From assembly GCA_003558435.1 (NCBI GenBank), contig PWLR01000173.1, positions 1 through 39,427 of the forward strand: a stretch of DNA of 39,427 nucleotides, given 5' to 3'. Of this stretch, positions 1 through 8,894 are shown piece by piece (the first letter of the stretch is position 1; each line of letters begins with the position of its first letter). A model generated the notes under the pieces. That model ran no database searches and was not told the origin of the DNA. It was given only the letters and a program-made list of their open reading frames with translations. A program made the translations under genes and the position numbers. The stretch comes from Nitriliruptoraceae bacterium (lineage in GTDB: Bacteria > Actinomycetota > Nitriliruptoria > Nitriliruptorales > Nitriliruptoraceae).

Positions 1-1
1 C

Positions 2-88
2 ATCGTCGAGAGCGACAAGACCGGCGCCCGGGCCGGGCACACCGCCGAGGCGCTGACCCCCGTCGACGAGGACGAAGCCACCGGGTAG
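2..88 (+). CDS. C-terminal end of an upstream gene (partial)
   Basis: An open frame enters from the left edge and ends at a TAG at 86-88. The 28 visible residues are hydrophilic and acidic (ending PVDEDEATG) and match no family I can name. It ends three bases before the stop of the minus-strand ATPase gene, so the two genes are convergent. The tail looks like a disordered C-terminus. Function cannot be called from this fragment, and it could also be chance read-through. Confidence 0.45.
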   Translation: MVESDKTGARAGHTAEALTPVDEDEATG

Positions 89-91
89 CCC

Positions 92-1261
92 TCAGTTGCG
101 GTCGGGACGCGTCCGGAGGATCCAGCTCGCGAAGCCGGGCACGCTGAACGCCAGGCGGCCACGCGTCGGCGACCAGCACAGTCCGAGGTCGAGCAGGGAA
201 CGTCGCGCCGGCGAGGCGGCCTGATGGGTGACCTCGATGGCCTCGAGCAGCTCGCCCATCCCCGCTTCGCCGCCCTGTTCGGCCAGGGCGACCACCAGCA
301 GGGTGGCGCGCCCCGTGGGCACCCGTCGCCAACGCCCCTCGTAGAAGTCGTGCACCCGCAGCTGTACCCGGGCTCCTGCCGCCCGCGCGACGGGCAGCTC
401 GATCCGGTCGGGGTCGGTCGCGAGGTCCCAGAGGGCCTCGCCCCACAGCTGCACGAACCACGGGTAGCCACCGGAACCGTCGTGGACGGCATCGACGACC
501 AGCTCATCGACGTGGCAGTCCGCGACCCGGGCGAAGGGACGGTCGATCGCGTCGGCCGTCCCCCGGCGGTCGAGCAGACCCAGATCGACGCGGGCGAGTC
601 GTTCGGTGTAGGTCTGGCCCTCGACGAACAGGTTCTCCGCGGCGTTCGGCAGGCCCGACAGCAGCACCCCGAACGGCAGCTCGTCCTGGGCGGCCCGGTG
701 AGCCGCGCGGAGCAGGGGCTTGAGCATCAGGTCGCCCGCCTCGTGCACCTCGTCGACGGTGAGCAGCACGCCGCGCGCCGTGCGACCGGCCAGCGTGGCG
801 ACGTCCGCGATCAGGGACTCGAACGTGGCGCCCGGCGGCCCCTTGTCCCGCAACCGGACCCCGGTCCCGGCGACCTGGACGGCGGCCAGCGTGCGCCCGA
901 GCTTCTTGTCGAGCCCGTCGAGCAGCGGTGCGGCGTCACGCAGGATCGTCTCACGCGCGACCTCGAGGCTGGCGTCGTCCCGGTCGGCCTCGAGGTGGAT
1001 GGTCAGCAGGTCGGCATCGTGGGCCCGTTGCCGCACGTAGGCCAGCAGCGCGGTCTTGCCGACTCCACGGACCCCGCGGTACAGCACGAACTCGGGCGCG
1101 ACCAGTGCTCCGAGCTGATCCACCACCACCTTGGCCCGGAGCAGCGCCTCGTCGCGTCCACCGAAGTCCGGAGGGATCCGACCCATACCGGGGCGGAAGG
1201 GGTTCGCGGCCGGGTCCAGCACGCCACCCCCGTCCCGCCCGTCCTCGAAGGGGTTCGCCAC
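92..1261 (-). CDS. AAA+ / Orc1-like P-loop ATPase
   Basis: A 389-residue ATP-binding protein of the AAA_16/Orc1-like type. A Walker A motif, GVRGVGKT, lies at about residues 63-70, and a Walker B, LLTVDE, at about 166-171, followed by VHEAG. The second half looks like the lid and winged-helix part of such ATPases. These proteins often act as stand-alone regulatory or signalling ATPases; the partner here is unknown. I place the start at GTG 1261, preceded by AGAGG with 7 bases of spacing, rather than at an upstream ATG that would add 39 low-complexity residues. The N-terminus then reads ANPFEDG, and a second NPF (ANPFRPG) follows, which may be a short repeat. The gene is divergent from the pentose phosphate operon. 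Confidence 0.75.
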   Translation of the reverse strand: MANPFEDGRDGGGVLDPAANPFRPGMGRIPPDFGGRDEALLRAKVVVDQLGALVAPEFVLYRGVRGVGKTALLAYVRQRAHDADLLTIHLEADRDDASLEVARETILRDAAPLLDGLDKKLGRTLAAVQVAGTGVRLRDKGPPGATFESLIADVATLAGRTARGVLLTVDEVHEAGDLMLKPLLRAAHRAAQDELPFGVLLSGLPNAAENLFVEGQTYTERLARVDLGLLDRRGTADAIDRPFARVADCHVDELVVDAVHDGSGGYPWFVQLWGEALWDLATDPDRIELPVARAAGARVQLRVHDFYEGRWRRVPTGRATLLVVALAEQGGEAGMGELLEAIEVTHQAASPARRSLLDLGLCWSPTRGRLAFSVPGFASWILRTRPDRN

Positions 1262-1499
1262 CCGTGCGCCTCTCGTCTCGTCCGACCGGCGACCGGGATC
1301 CGAGCGGAAGCTAGGAAGTCTAGGGACCTCGTGTGACGCGGCGCGTGCGCCGACCCCCTGGACCTCGGACCGACCCACCCGTCACACGTGCCTCGTACTG
1401 TCAGCGGAACGACGTCGCCCCGGGCAGTCCTCCCCCTCGCGCGGCGTTGCGACCTCCACCGGGCACCCCCCGGTCACATCGACGACGTCAGGAACCGTG

Positions 1500-2372
1500 G
1501 TGCGGATCGGGATGATCGGGCTCGGCAAGATGGGTGCCAACATGGCCGAACGCCTGCGCCGGGGCGGCCACGAGGTCGTCGGCTACGACACCTCGCCCGA
1601 GGCCCGCGACGTCGACTCGCTGGAGGGACTCGTCGCGGCCCTGGCGGACGAGCCGCGGCGGATCGTGTGGGTGATGGTGCCCGCAGGCGCAGCGACCGAC
1701 GCCACCATCGAAGCGCTCGGCGAACAGCTCGCACCGGGCGACCTGGTGGTCGACGGCGGCAACTCCAACGTGCGCGACTCCCAGGGACATGCCGCGTTGC
1801 TCGCCACGCACGGGGTGGCGTTCGTCGACGCCGGGGTCAGTGGCGGCGTCTGGGGCCTGGATGCCGGCTACTGCATCATGGCGGGCGGTGAGGCGTCCGA
1901 CATCGCCGACCTCCGACCGGCCTTCGATGCGCTGGTGACCGACGGGGGGTTCGCCCACGTGGGCCCGGCGGGGGCCGGCCACTTCACCAAGATGGTCCAC
2001 AACGGCGTCGAGTACGCCCTGATGCAGGCCTATGGTGAGGGCTACGAGCTGCTGGCGGCCTCGGAGCTCGACATCGACGTGGGTGCCAGCCTCGAGGTCT
2101 GGCGCCACGGCAGCGTCGTTCGGTCCTGGCTGCTCGATCTGCTCGCGGACGCGGTCGCCGACGACCCGCAGCTGACCGGGGTACGGGGCTACGCCGAGGA
2201 CTCCGGCGAGGGCCGCTGGACGGTGCAGGAGGCCATCGATCTGTCGGTGCCGACCCCGACCATCGCCGCGGCGCTGTTCGCGCGCTTCAGCTCCCGGCAG
2301 GAGGACTCCCCGACGATGCAGGCCGTCGCCGTCCTGCGCGACCGCTTCGGTGGTCACGGGGTGAGGTCCTGA
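1500..2372 (+). CDS. gnd: 6-phosphogluconate dehydrogenase, decarboxylating, short form
   Basis: Oxidises and decarboxylates 6-phosphogluconate to ribulose 5-phosphate, the third step of the oxidative pentose phosphate pathway. The 290-residue length fits the short GndA/YqeC-like class, not the roughly 470-residue form. The N-terminal Rossmann motif is GLGKMG (residues 7-12). The substrate motif DGGNSN is at 85-90, SGGVWGLDAG at 114-123, and the catalytic Lys164 with Asn168 lies in HFTKMVHNG. Short-form enzymes are often NAD-preferring, but the cofactor is not proven here. GTG 1500 has AGGA six bases upstream, better than GTG 1497. It is the first gene of an operon with zwf and the lactonase, and its stop overlaps zwf's start by one base (TGATG). 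Confidence 0.92.
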   Translation: MRIGMIGLGKMGANMAERLRRGGHEVVGYDTSPEARDVDSLEGLVAALADEPRRIVWVMVPAGAATDATIEALGEQLAPGDLVVDGGNSNVRDSQGHAALLATHGVAFVDAGVSGGVWGLDAGYCIMAGGEASDIADLRPAFDALVTDGGFAHVGPAGAGHFTKMVHNGVEYALMQAYGEGYELLAASELDIDVGASLEVWRHGSVVRSWLLDLLADAVADDPQLTGVRGYAEDSGEGRWTVQEAIDLSVPTPTIAAALFARFSSRQEDSPTMQAVAVLRDRFGGHGVRS

Positions 2373-3877
2373 TGAGCGGCACCGACGCAAGCCTCGGCGA
2401 CGGCCTGGCCAGCGATGCACTGGTGCTGTTCGGCGCCACCGGCGACCTCGCCAGGAAGAAGCTGTTCCCGGCGCTGTTGCGGCTCTCGGAGCAGCGTCGG
2501 CTCCCCGACGTGGTGGTCGGGATCGGTCGCAGCCCCTGGGACACCGAGCAGCTGCGTGAGCACGCCCGCAGCGGCGTCACGCTCGACACGCCAGAGCGCG
2601 AGGCCGCCTTCGACCGGCTGTGTCGTTCGCTGCGCTACGTGCAGGGCGATTACGGTGACCCGGAGCTCTACCGCGCGCTGGTCGCCGCCCTCGACCGGCG
2701 CGAACGGCCCCTGCTCTACCTCGCCATCCCACCGAGCGTGTTCACCACCGTGATCGGCGGCCTACGCGACGCCGGCCTCGCCGACCACAGCCGGCTGGTG
2801 CTGGAGAAGCCGTTCGGACGCGACCTCGCCAGCGCCCGCGAACTCAACGCCTGCGTGCTGGCGGTGTTCGACGAATCCCAGGTGTTCCGCATCGATCACT
2901 TCCTCGGGAAGGAGGAGGTGCTCGACCTGCTGGTGCTCCGGTTCGCCAACACCTTCCTCGAGCCGACCTGGAACCGTCAGTTCATCGCGAGCGTGCAGAT
3001 CACCATGGCCGAGGAGTTCGGCGTCGAGGGCCGTGGCGGGTTCTACGACGAGGTCGGGACACTGCGTGACGTCGTCCAGAACCATCTGCTGGAGGTCCTG
3101 ACCCTGGTCGCGATGGAACCGCCCGCCGGCACCGACGCGACCGCGCTCCGTGACGAACGGGTCAAGGTGCTGCGTGCCATGCCCCCACTCGAACCCGACG
3201 ACGTGGTGCGCGGCCAGTTCGAGGGCTACCTCAACGAGGACGGTGTCGCACCGGACTCCGAGATGGAGACCTTCGTCGCGCTCAAGGCCACCATCGATTC
3301 CTGGCGATGGGCGGGCGTGCCCTTCTACATCCGTGCGGGCAAGTCCCTGGCCGCCACGGTCACCGAGGTCCTGGTCGAGTACCAGCCACCGCCACGACTG
3401 CTCTTCGCCCCCGACGACCAGCCGTGCCCCCACCCCAACCACCTCCGGCTGCGGATCAAGCCCGACGAACGCATGTCGTTCGGGGTGCAGATCAAGGCCC
3501 CGGGCGAACAGATGGTCAGTCGCCAGGTCGATCTCAGCTACGCCTACGACGAGGATCGGGACGGGGTCCGTGACGACGCGTATGCGCGCCTGCTCGGCGA
3601 TGCGCTCGTCGGCGACCAGCGACTGTTCGCCCGCGCCGATGGTGTGGAGGAAGCCTGGCGGATCGTCGCACCACTGCTCGAACATCCCGGCCCCGTTCAC
3701 GCCTACGCTGCGGGGAGCTGGGGCCCGACCGCTGCCGACGCCCTGATCGGCGACGACGGCGGATGGCACGAGCCCGCGGTGGACACCACGTCCGCCGCCG
3801 ACGAGGGGACCGAGATGAGGGCTACCACCGCACCCACCGCTTCCGACCCCGAAAGCGACGCAGGAACCGCCGCATGA
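2372..3877 (+). CDS. zwf: Glucose-6-phosphate 1-dehydrogenase
   Basis: Oxidises glucose 6-phosphate to 6-phosphoglucono-lactone, feeding NADPH production and the next two enzymes encoded beside it. The nucleotide-binding region FGATGDLARKK is at residues 20-30, EKPFG at 145-149 and the signature RIDHFLGKE at 173-181. The length of 501 residues is normal, but the last 30 or so residues are a Thr/Ala/Asp-rich tail (TTAPTASDPESDAG) with no expected structure. Its ATG overlaps the gnd stop by one base, and its TGA shares the sequence ATGA with the lactonase start, so the three genes are probably translationally coupled. Confidence 0.95.
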   Translation: MSGTDASLGDGLASDALVLFGATGDLARKKLFPALLRLSEQRRLPDVVVGIGRSPWDTEQLREHARSGVTLDTPEREAAFDRLCRSLRYVQGDYGDPELYRALVAALDRRERPLLYLAIPPSVFTTVIGGLRDAGLADHSRLVLEKPFGRDLASARELNACVLAVFDESQVFRIDHFLGKEEVLDLLVLRFANTFLEPTWNRQFIASVQITMAEEFGVEGRGGFYDEVGTLRDVVQNHLLEVLTLVAMEPPAGTDATALRDERVKVLRAMPPLEPDDVVRGQFEGYLNEDGVAPDSEMETFVALKATIDSWRWAGVPFYIRAGKSLAATVTEVLVEYQPPPRLLFAPDDQPCPHPNHLRLRIKPDERMSFGVQIKAPGEQMVSRQVDLSYAYDEDRDGVRDDAYARLLGDALVGDQRLFARADGVEEAWRIVAPLLEHPGPVHAYAAGSWGPTAADALIGDDGGWHEPAVDTTSAADEGTEMRATTAPTASDPESDAGTAA

Positions 3878-4581
3878 AGGTCGAGATCGTCGAGACCTCG
3901 TTGCTGGCACGTCACGTGGCGGCCCGGATCGCCGCGCAGCTGCGCGAAGCCGTCGAGGCACGCGGCATCGCGACGCTGGCGCTGAGTGGCGGTGGCGGTC
4001 TGGAGCCGATGTTCACGACACTCGCCGCCCTTCGCCTGCCGTGGGACCGGATCCACGTGTTCCAGGCGGACGAACGGGTCGCCCCGGACGGCCACGCGGA
4101 CCGCAACTGGACCGCGGCGAGCAGCCAGTTCCTGGCCCGACTGCCCCGCCCCCTCGCAGGCGCGTACCCGATGCCGGTGGTCGAGGTGCTCGAAGGCGAT
4201 GAGGACGCCGCGCAGGCGGCGGCCGACCGCTACCTCGAGGTCCTCCAAGAGGTGGCCGGACACCCGGCCGTCCTGGACGTGGTCCATCTCGGGCTCGGCG
4301 ACGACGGTCACACCGCCTCGCTGATCCCCGGCGATCCCGTCCTCGAGATCGATGGACATGACGTCGCGGTCACCGGACCCTACGAGGGCCGCCGACGGAT
4401 GACCCTGACCTACCCGGCGCTGGCACGGGCCCGGCAGATCGTGTGGCTGGTCTCCGGCGCGTCCAAGGCGGAAGCCGTCGCCCAGCTCGTCCGGAACGAC
4501 GGCTCCGCCCCGGCGGCCCGGGTGCGGCGGGACACCGCCACGCTGCTGGTCGATCCGCACGCTGCGGTCGCGTTGCGCTGA
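3874..4581 (+). CDS. pgl: 6-phosphogluconolactonase
   Basis: Hydrolyses 6-phosphogluconolactone to 6-phosphogluconate, completing the set with zwf and gnd. The 235-residue protein is of the DevB/SOL/glucosamine-6-phosphate isomerase fold: LALSGGGGLEPMF near residue 35, the QADERVAPDGHADRN segment near 70, and LGLGDDGHTASLIPG near 140 are the family's conserved blocks. The start at ATG 3874 overlaps the zwf stop by four bases and has AGGA eight bases upstream; a longer frame that begins inside zwf is not needed. It converges on the TauE/SafE gene. Confidence 0.92.
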   Translation: MKVEIVETSLLARHVAARIAAQLREAVEARGIATLALSGGGGLEPMFTTLAALRLPWDRIHVFQADERVAPDGHADRNWTAASSQFLARLPRPLAGAYPMPVVEVLEGDEDAAQAAADRYLEVLQEVAGHPAVLDVVHLGLGDDGHTASLIPGDPVLEIDGHDVAVTGPYEGRRRMTLTYPALARARQIVWLVSGASKAEAVAQLVRNDGSAPAARVRRDTATLLVDPHAAVALR

Positions 4582-4596
4582 ACGAGCCGGTGACCG

Positions 4597-4619
4597 CCCT
4601 CAACCGAGCCCTCAACCGA
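4597..4619. repeat. 12-bp tandem repeat at the TauE/SafE stop codon
   Basis: CCCTCAACCGA occurs twice with a 12-base period (4597-4607 and 4609-4619). On the minus strand each copy contains TGA; the copy at 4609-4619 carries the actual stop of the TauE/SafE gene (4612-4614) and the second TGA is in the same frame. See the finding on repeats at stop codons. Confidence 0.85.
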
Positions 4620-5337
4620 ACACGGCCCGGCCGAGCGCGAGCAGCCCGCCGACGCCCGCCCACCACAACACGGCGGCACGGACGGTGCGCTCCGGGACGG
4701 CTCGGACCACCCGCGCGCCACCGACCAGACCCAGCAGCATGAAGCCGGAGACCACCACCCCGGCTTGCAGCTGCAACACCGTGAACTCACCGGCGAGCGC
4801 CAAGCTGCCGATCGCCGGCAACAGCCCGATCGCCCACACCGAGGCCAGGGTCGGGCGGAGCATGGCCCCGTCACGGCCCCGGTAGAGGATCGCCAGCGGC
4901 GGACCGCCCAGAGCCGCCGCGGTACCCGTCAGACCGGAGATGTAGCCCGCGATGATCTCGCGCGGTCGGGTCACCGCGAGCTCGGCGCCGAGCGCCGACG
5001 CCGCCACAGCCGTGAGCAGCAGGGTCGCGATGATCGCGGTCAACGCCCGCGTCGGTAGCACCGCCACGACCGCGGCTCCGGTCACGATGCCCGGGAAGCG
5101 CCCGATCGTGAGGCGACCCAGCGCCGGGACATCGATCCCGGCGCGGCCGCGCACCGCCATCACCACCGACAACGGGAGGATGCCCACGAGCACGGTTCCG
5201 GGCAGCAGCTCCGGCGCCGTGAAGGCCAGCGCCGGCACGACCGCGAAGGCCGCGCCGAAACCCAGCGAGGATTGGGCGACACCACCGAGCAACGCCGACA
5301 TCGCCACCACGGCCAACGCCCACGCCGCGAGCTGCAT
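4612..5337 (-). CDS. TauE/SafE family membrane protein (sulfite/organic anion exporter-like)
   Basis: A polytopic inner-membrane protein of about 241 residues, dominated by hydrophobic Ala/Leu/Val segments; about eight membrane spans are likely. The N-terminal [14 protein letters not shown] and the internal [15 protein letters not shown] are the two inverted-repeat signature motifs of the TauE/SafE (DUF81) family, whose members move sulfite, sulfoacetate or other small anions. The substrate is not known. ATG 5337 has GGAGGT seven bases upstream; an upstream GTG at 5352 with GAGG is also possible and would add five residues. It converges on the pentose phosphate operon and is divergent from the phosphofructokinase gene. 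Confidence 0.8.
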   Translation of the reverse strand: MQLAAWALAVVAMSALLGGVAQSSLGFGAAFAVVPALAFTAPELLPGTVLVGILPLSVVMAVRGRAGIDVPALGRLTIGRFPGIVTGAAVVAVLPTRALTAIIATLLLTAVAASALGAELAVTRPREIIAGYISGLTGTAAALGGPPLAILYRGRDGAMLRPTLASVWAIGLLPAIGSLALAGEFTVLQLQAGVVVSGFMLLGLVGGARVVRAVPERTVRAAVLWWAGVGGLLALGRAVFG

Positions 5338-5523
5338 GCCCACGACCTCCACTGCGCACCTCGTCTCTGCTCGACATCCATGACCCGGATGGGTAGCAGC
5401 TCGCGGCCGGATCCCGGGTACCGGGCCGCGACCACGTGCGGGATCGCGCTCGTGCGCCTAGCGTTACCTCAGGTGGCTGCGCCCGGACGCGCCACCGTGA
5501 GTTCTACGAGAGAGGCATCGACC

Positions 5524-6675
5524 GTGCGCATCGGAGTCCTGACGGGGGGCGGCGACGTCCCCGGGTTGAACCCCTGCATCAAGGCCGTGGTCGACCGTGT
5601 CATCTACGACGGTCACGACGTGCTCGGTCTCCGTCGCGGCTGGGGCGGGCTGCTCGAGTACGACCTCGGCGACCCGCAGGGCTCGGACGAGCGCTGCACG
5701 ATGCCGCTCGACTACGAGGCGGTCCGCACGGTCGATCGCACCGGCGGGACCTTCCTGCACACCTCGCGGACCAATCCGCAACGGGTGAGCACCGACAACG
5801 TGCCCCACTTCCTCAAGCGCGACGCCATCGGTGACGGTCCGCACGACTTCACCGAACACGTGCTGGCCGTGCTCGACCACCTCCAACTCGACGCGTTGAT
5901 CCCGATCGGTGGTGACGACACCCTGTCCTACGCGTTGCGCCTCCACGAGGAGGGCTTCCCGGTCATCGCGATCCCGAAGACCATGGACAACGACGTCCAC
6001 GGGACCGACTACTGCATCGGGTTCTCGACCGCGGTCACACGCTCGGTCGAGTTCATCCACCAGCTGCGGACCTCCACCGGCTCGCACGAACGCATCGCGG
6101 TGATCGAACTGTTCGGCCGCTACTCCGGCGAGACGTCGCTGATCAGCGCCTACCTCGCCTCGGTGGATCGCGCGGTGATCTCCGAGGTCCCGTTCGATCC
6201 GGAGCGACTGAGCGCGCTGTTGATGGAGGACAAGCGCCGCAGCCCGTCGCACTACTCGATGGTGACCGTCTCCGAGGGCGCGACCTACACCGGCGGTGAC
6301 GTGCACCTCTCCGGTGCCGCCGACGCCTACGGCCACCGCAAGCTGGGTGGGATCGGCGAGACCACCGGCGCGATGATCAAGGAACTGACCGGTCAGGACA
6401 TCATCGTCCAGTCGCTCGGCTACCTGATGCGTTCGGGACGTCCGGACTCGCTCGACCTGATGGTCGCCACCAACTACGCCGTGATGGCCGCCGACCTCGC
6501 GGTCGGCGGCGAGAAGGGCCGGATGGTGGCGCTGCGCAGCGGGACCTACACCAACGTGCCCGTGAGCGTCACCGGCGAGGGCGCCCGGCGGGTCGACGTC
6601 GACGCGCTCTACGACTCCGAGGCCTACCGACCCAAGGTCCGCCAGGTCGCCGGCAAGCCGATGTTCCTGTACTGA
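5524..6675 (+). CDS. 6-phosphofructokinase, predicted pyrophosphate-dependent
   Basis: Phosphorylates fructose 6-phosphate to fructose 1,6-bisphosphate. The 383-residue protein begins with the donor-binding loop [12 protein letters not shown] (residues 5-16). At the two positions that discriminate ATP from pyrophosphate in the PfkA superfamily it has Asp132 (GGDDT, 129-133) and Lys152 (PKTMDND, 151-157), where the E. coli ATP enzyme has Gly104 and Gly124. Asp plus Lys is the pyrophosphate pattern known from work on this family, so I predict PPi use and a near-reversible step. GTG 5524 has GAGAGAGG eight bases upstream. TAGCGT at 5459-5464 is a possible -10. It stands alone on the plus strand after the pentose phosphate genes. 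Confidence 0.88.
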   Translation: MRIGVLTGGGDVPGLNPCIKAVVDRVIYDGHDVLGLRRGWGGLLEYDLGDPQGSDERCTMPLDYEAVRTVDRTGGTFLHTSRTNPQRVSTDNVPHFLKRDAIGDGPHDFTEHVLAVLDHLQLDALIPIGGDDTLSYALRLHEEGFPVIAIPKTMDNDVHGTDYCIGFSTAVTRSVEFIHQLRTSTGSHERIAVIELFGRYSGETSLISAYLASVDRAVISEVPFDPERLSALLMEDKRRSPSHYSMVTVSEGATYTGGDVHLSGAADAYGHRKLGGIGETTGAMIKELTGQDIIVQSLGYLMRSGRPDSLDLMVATNYAVMAADLAVGGEKGRMVALRSGTYTNVPVSVTGEGARRVDVDALYDSEAYRPKVRQVAGKPMFLY

Positions 6676-6754
6676 GCTCGGACGGCTCGGTGATGTGACC
6701 TCGCCGTACCGGTCGTCGACGCTGCCATCGAGGAGGCACTGTCCACGCTTCTCG

Positions 6755-6976
6755 TCAGCGGGACCGTACAGCGTCACAGGGCTCCAGGCGCTGTCGGGCT
6801 GGCTCGTTGACGGTGCGTCCGACGGACCCCTCCGTCCACCCGGGACTGCTCGAGGCACAGGTGTCGGCCACCCTGCCCGTCGCCGCCCTCGCTCGGGTGC
6901 CCCGGTCCGTCACCGCACCGGCCGGCGCGGCCACCACCATCAGCAGAACCACCAGCAGAACCGAGACGCGGCGCAT
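6755..6976 (-). CDS. Possible small secreted protein
   Basis: A 73-residue frame beginning ATG 6976, with GAGGGG just upstream. The first 21 residues form a convincing signal peptide: Met-Arg-Arg, a Val/Leu-rich core (VLLVVLLMVV) and an AAPAGA-type cleavage region. The mature part is only about 50 residues, Arg- and Ala-rich with two Cys, and resembles no family I know. It might be the start of a decayed larger exported protein, since the text after the signal has no clear coding character. It sits between the phosphofructokinase stop and the formamidase stop. Confidence 0.4.
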   Translation of the reverse strand: MRRVSVLLVVLLMVVAAPAGAVTDRGTRARAATGRVADTCASSSPGWTEGSVGRTVNEPARQRLEPCDAVRSR

Positions 6977-7166
6977 CCCCACCCCTCTGGTTCCCGGCAC
7001 TGCACACGAGCGACGCGACGTCCCACGCTCGGAGCCCGACCCCAGAGCTCCGGCGGGCTCGCCGCGGCGGGCGAGGGTCCCCTGCCCGGGAGCGACCATC
7101 GCCCTGGCACGCGCATCCGCCGCACGATGCTCATGCAGCGCACAGGCATCGTCTCCGGACGAACCT

Positions 7167-8417
7167 TTAGACGCTCGATCTCGGCACACCCGTGCCGGGG
7201 TCGATCTGGTGAGGCCCGTCGGCTGACGGGGTCACCGGGAAGTCGAAGATCGCCGTGGGCAGATACACGGTGGCGCAGGCGTTCGGGATGTCGACCACGC
7301 CCGAGAGCCGACCTTCGATCGGGGCCGCGCCCAGGATCATGTAGGCCTGCTCCGGGGTGTAGCCGAAGGTGGCGAGGTAGTCGATGGCGTGGAGGCACGC
7401 CCGCTGGTACGACAGGTAGGGATCGAGGTAGCGCTGCTCGTCGTCGAGGGTCACCGAGGTGCCGGCGAACGCCAACCACTCGCTGTACTGCGGTGCCGTG
7501 CGCCCCGGCATGAAGATCGCGTGCTCGGCCACACCGTAGGTCTCCATGCCACCCTTGATGAGGTCGACGTGCAGGTCGAGGTACCCACCCATCTCGATGG
7601 CGCCGCAGAAGGTGATCTCCCCATCGCCCTGCGAGAAGTGCAGGTCACCCGCGGAGAGGTTCGCACCGTCGACGAACACGGGGTAGAACACCCGCGAGCC
7701 CGCCGTGAGGTTCTTGATGTCCTGGTTGCCGCCGTTCTCGCGAGGTGGTGCCGTCCGGGCAGCCTCGCCCGCGACCCGGTCGAACTCGTCGCCCTCCAGG
7801 GTGGCGAGGATCGCCTCGTCGGGCTCCGGCGGTAGCGCCAGCGGCGGCACACGATCCGGGTCGGTCGCGATCAGCGCAGCCTCGCGCCGGTTCCAACGTT
7901 CGAGCAGCTGCGCCGAGGGTGCCGTGCCCATCAGACCGGGGTGGGCGATGCCGGTGAACGCGACGTGCGGGACGTGGCGCGACGTCGCCGTGTGACCGTG
8001 GAAGTCCCAGATGACCTTGTAGGCGTCGGGGAACCGGTCGGTCAGGAACCCACCGCCGTTCGCGCGCGCGAAGATGCCGGTGTAGCCCCAGCCCTGGCCG
8101 GCGAGCGGCCCCATCTCCTGCGGGATCGGTCCGAGGTCGAGGATGTCCACGATCAACAGGTCGCCGGGCTCCGCGCCCTCCACGGCGATCGGACCACTCA
8201 GCCGGTGCACGGTCGTGAGCGGGGCATCGCGCACATCGTCCGCCGAGTCGTCGTTGACGATCGCACCGTCGAACCACTCACGGCAATGCAGCCGGAACGT
8301 GTCCCCCGGCTTCACATGGACCTGGGCCGGGATGTCGGGGTGCCACCGGTTGTGACCGACGATCTGCTGATCGGTGAAGCTGCGGGTCGAGTCGAGGGGG
8401 AACACCACGTCGGGCAT
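7167..8417 (-). CDS. fmdA: Formamidase/acetamidase family amidase
   Basis: Hydrolyses a short-chain amide such as formamide or acetamide to ammonia and the acid. The 416-residue length and the sequence throughout fit the FmdA_AmdA family: FPLDSTRSFTDQQIVGHNRWHP-type N-terminus (here with HPDIP after it), PGDTFRLHCREWFDG near residue 38, PGDLLIVDILDLG near 85, HVAFTGIAHPG near 150, then NGGNQDIKNL and GANLSAGDLHFSQGDGE. The start has AGGAG six bases upstream. It is last in a long minus-strand series, 66 bases after the fmdB-like gene, matching the fmdA-fmdB neighbourhood known from Methylophilus. Nitrogen scavenging is the likely role; the real amide is unknown. Confidence 0.9.
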   Translation of the reverse strand: MPDVVFPLDSTRSFTDQQIVGHNRWHPDIPAQVHVKPGDTFRLHCREWFDGAIVNDDSADDVRDAPLTTVHRLSGPIAVEGAEPGDLLIVDILDLGPIPQEMGPLAGQGWGYTGIFARANGGGFLTDRFPDAYKVIWDFHGHTATSRHVPHVAFTGIAHPGLMGTAPSAQLLERWNRREAALIATDPDRVPPLALPPEPDEAILATLEGDEFDRVAGEAARTAPPRENGGNQDIKNLTAGSRVFYPVFVDGANLSAGDLHFSQGDGEITFCGAIEMGGYLDLHVDLIKGGMETYGVAEHAIFMPGRTAPQYSEWLAFAGTSVTLDDEQRYLDPYLSYQRACLHAIDYLATFGYTPEQAYMILGAAPIEGRLSGVVDIPNACATVYLPTAIFDFPVTPSADGPHQIDPGTGVPRSSV

Positions 8418-8483
8418 CGGTCACTCCTGATGGGTCGTACCGGGAGGCCGTCCGGACCCCCGAACGACCCGGACGGTGAGGGA

Positions 8484-8774
8484 TCACGGCCGTGGCAGGC
8501 GCTGCCAGGCCGGGTTGGTCGAGGTGGATCGGCTGCGCGCGGCGGAACCCGACCCCGGGACCGAGCGCACCACGTCGGGCTCGCTCGCGGAACGCTCGGC
8601 GCGCTCGACGGCCGCACCGACCCGGCGGTCGGTACGAGCGATCATCGGCGCCGCATACACCCGCGTTCCGGGCTCGCCGCAGTCGGGACAGGCTCGGTGA
8701 CGGCCCGCCTGCCCCATCGGTGCCACCACCTCGAACCCACCGTGAACGCCACAGCAGAAGGCGTAGATCGTCAT
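8484..8774 (-). CDS. fmdB: FmdB-like zinc ribbon protein
   Basis: A 96-residue protein whose first half is an FmdB/CxxC_CxxC zinc ribbon: it begins MTIYAFCCGVHGGFEV, and later has RACPDCGEPGTRVY. The first Cys pair is adjacent (CC) rather than CxxC, so the metal site is atypical. The second half is charged and Ser/Arg-rich, probably disordered. In Methylophilus, FmdB is linked to regulation of amidase expression. I start at ATG 8774 because the family begins with this hydrophobic/aromatic strand; an upstream in-frame start would add 17 residues without family support. It precedes the amidase gene by 66 bases on the same strand. Confidence 0.75.
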   Translation of the reverse strand: MTIYAFCCGVHGGFEVVAPMGQAGRHRACPDCGEPGTRVYAAPMIARTDRRVGAAVERAERSASEPDVVRSVPGSGSAARSRSTSTNPAWQRLPRP

Positions 8775-8894
8775 CGCTTCCGGGCTCCCGTACCGACCAC
8801 GGGCAGCATGCCCAGACCGCACCACCGCGGGTTTCAGCCGGAAGGCCCGGGCCCGGTCAGCGACCCCGTCCCGTCCGACTGGACCGGGAGCGCT

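Noticed and set aside
224-1336. A 370-residue plus-strand frame across the AAA+ ATPase
   Set aside because: Antisense to a protein with intact Walker A and B motifs; no recognisable domain of its own.
1262-1499. Promoter elements for the pentose phosphate operon
   Set aside because: Several TANNNT hexamers exist but none pairs with a credible -35 at proper spacing.
5464-6858. A 464-residue minus-strand frame across the phosphofructokinase
   Set aside because: Antisense shadow; no family features, and the plus-strand frame has all catalytic motifs.
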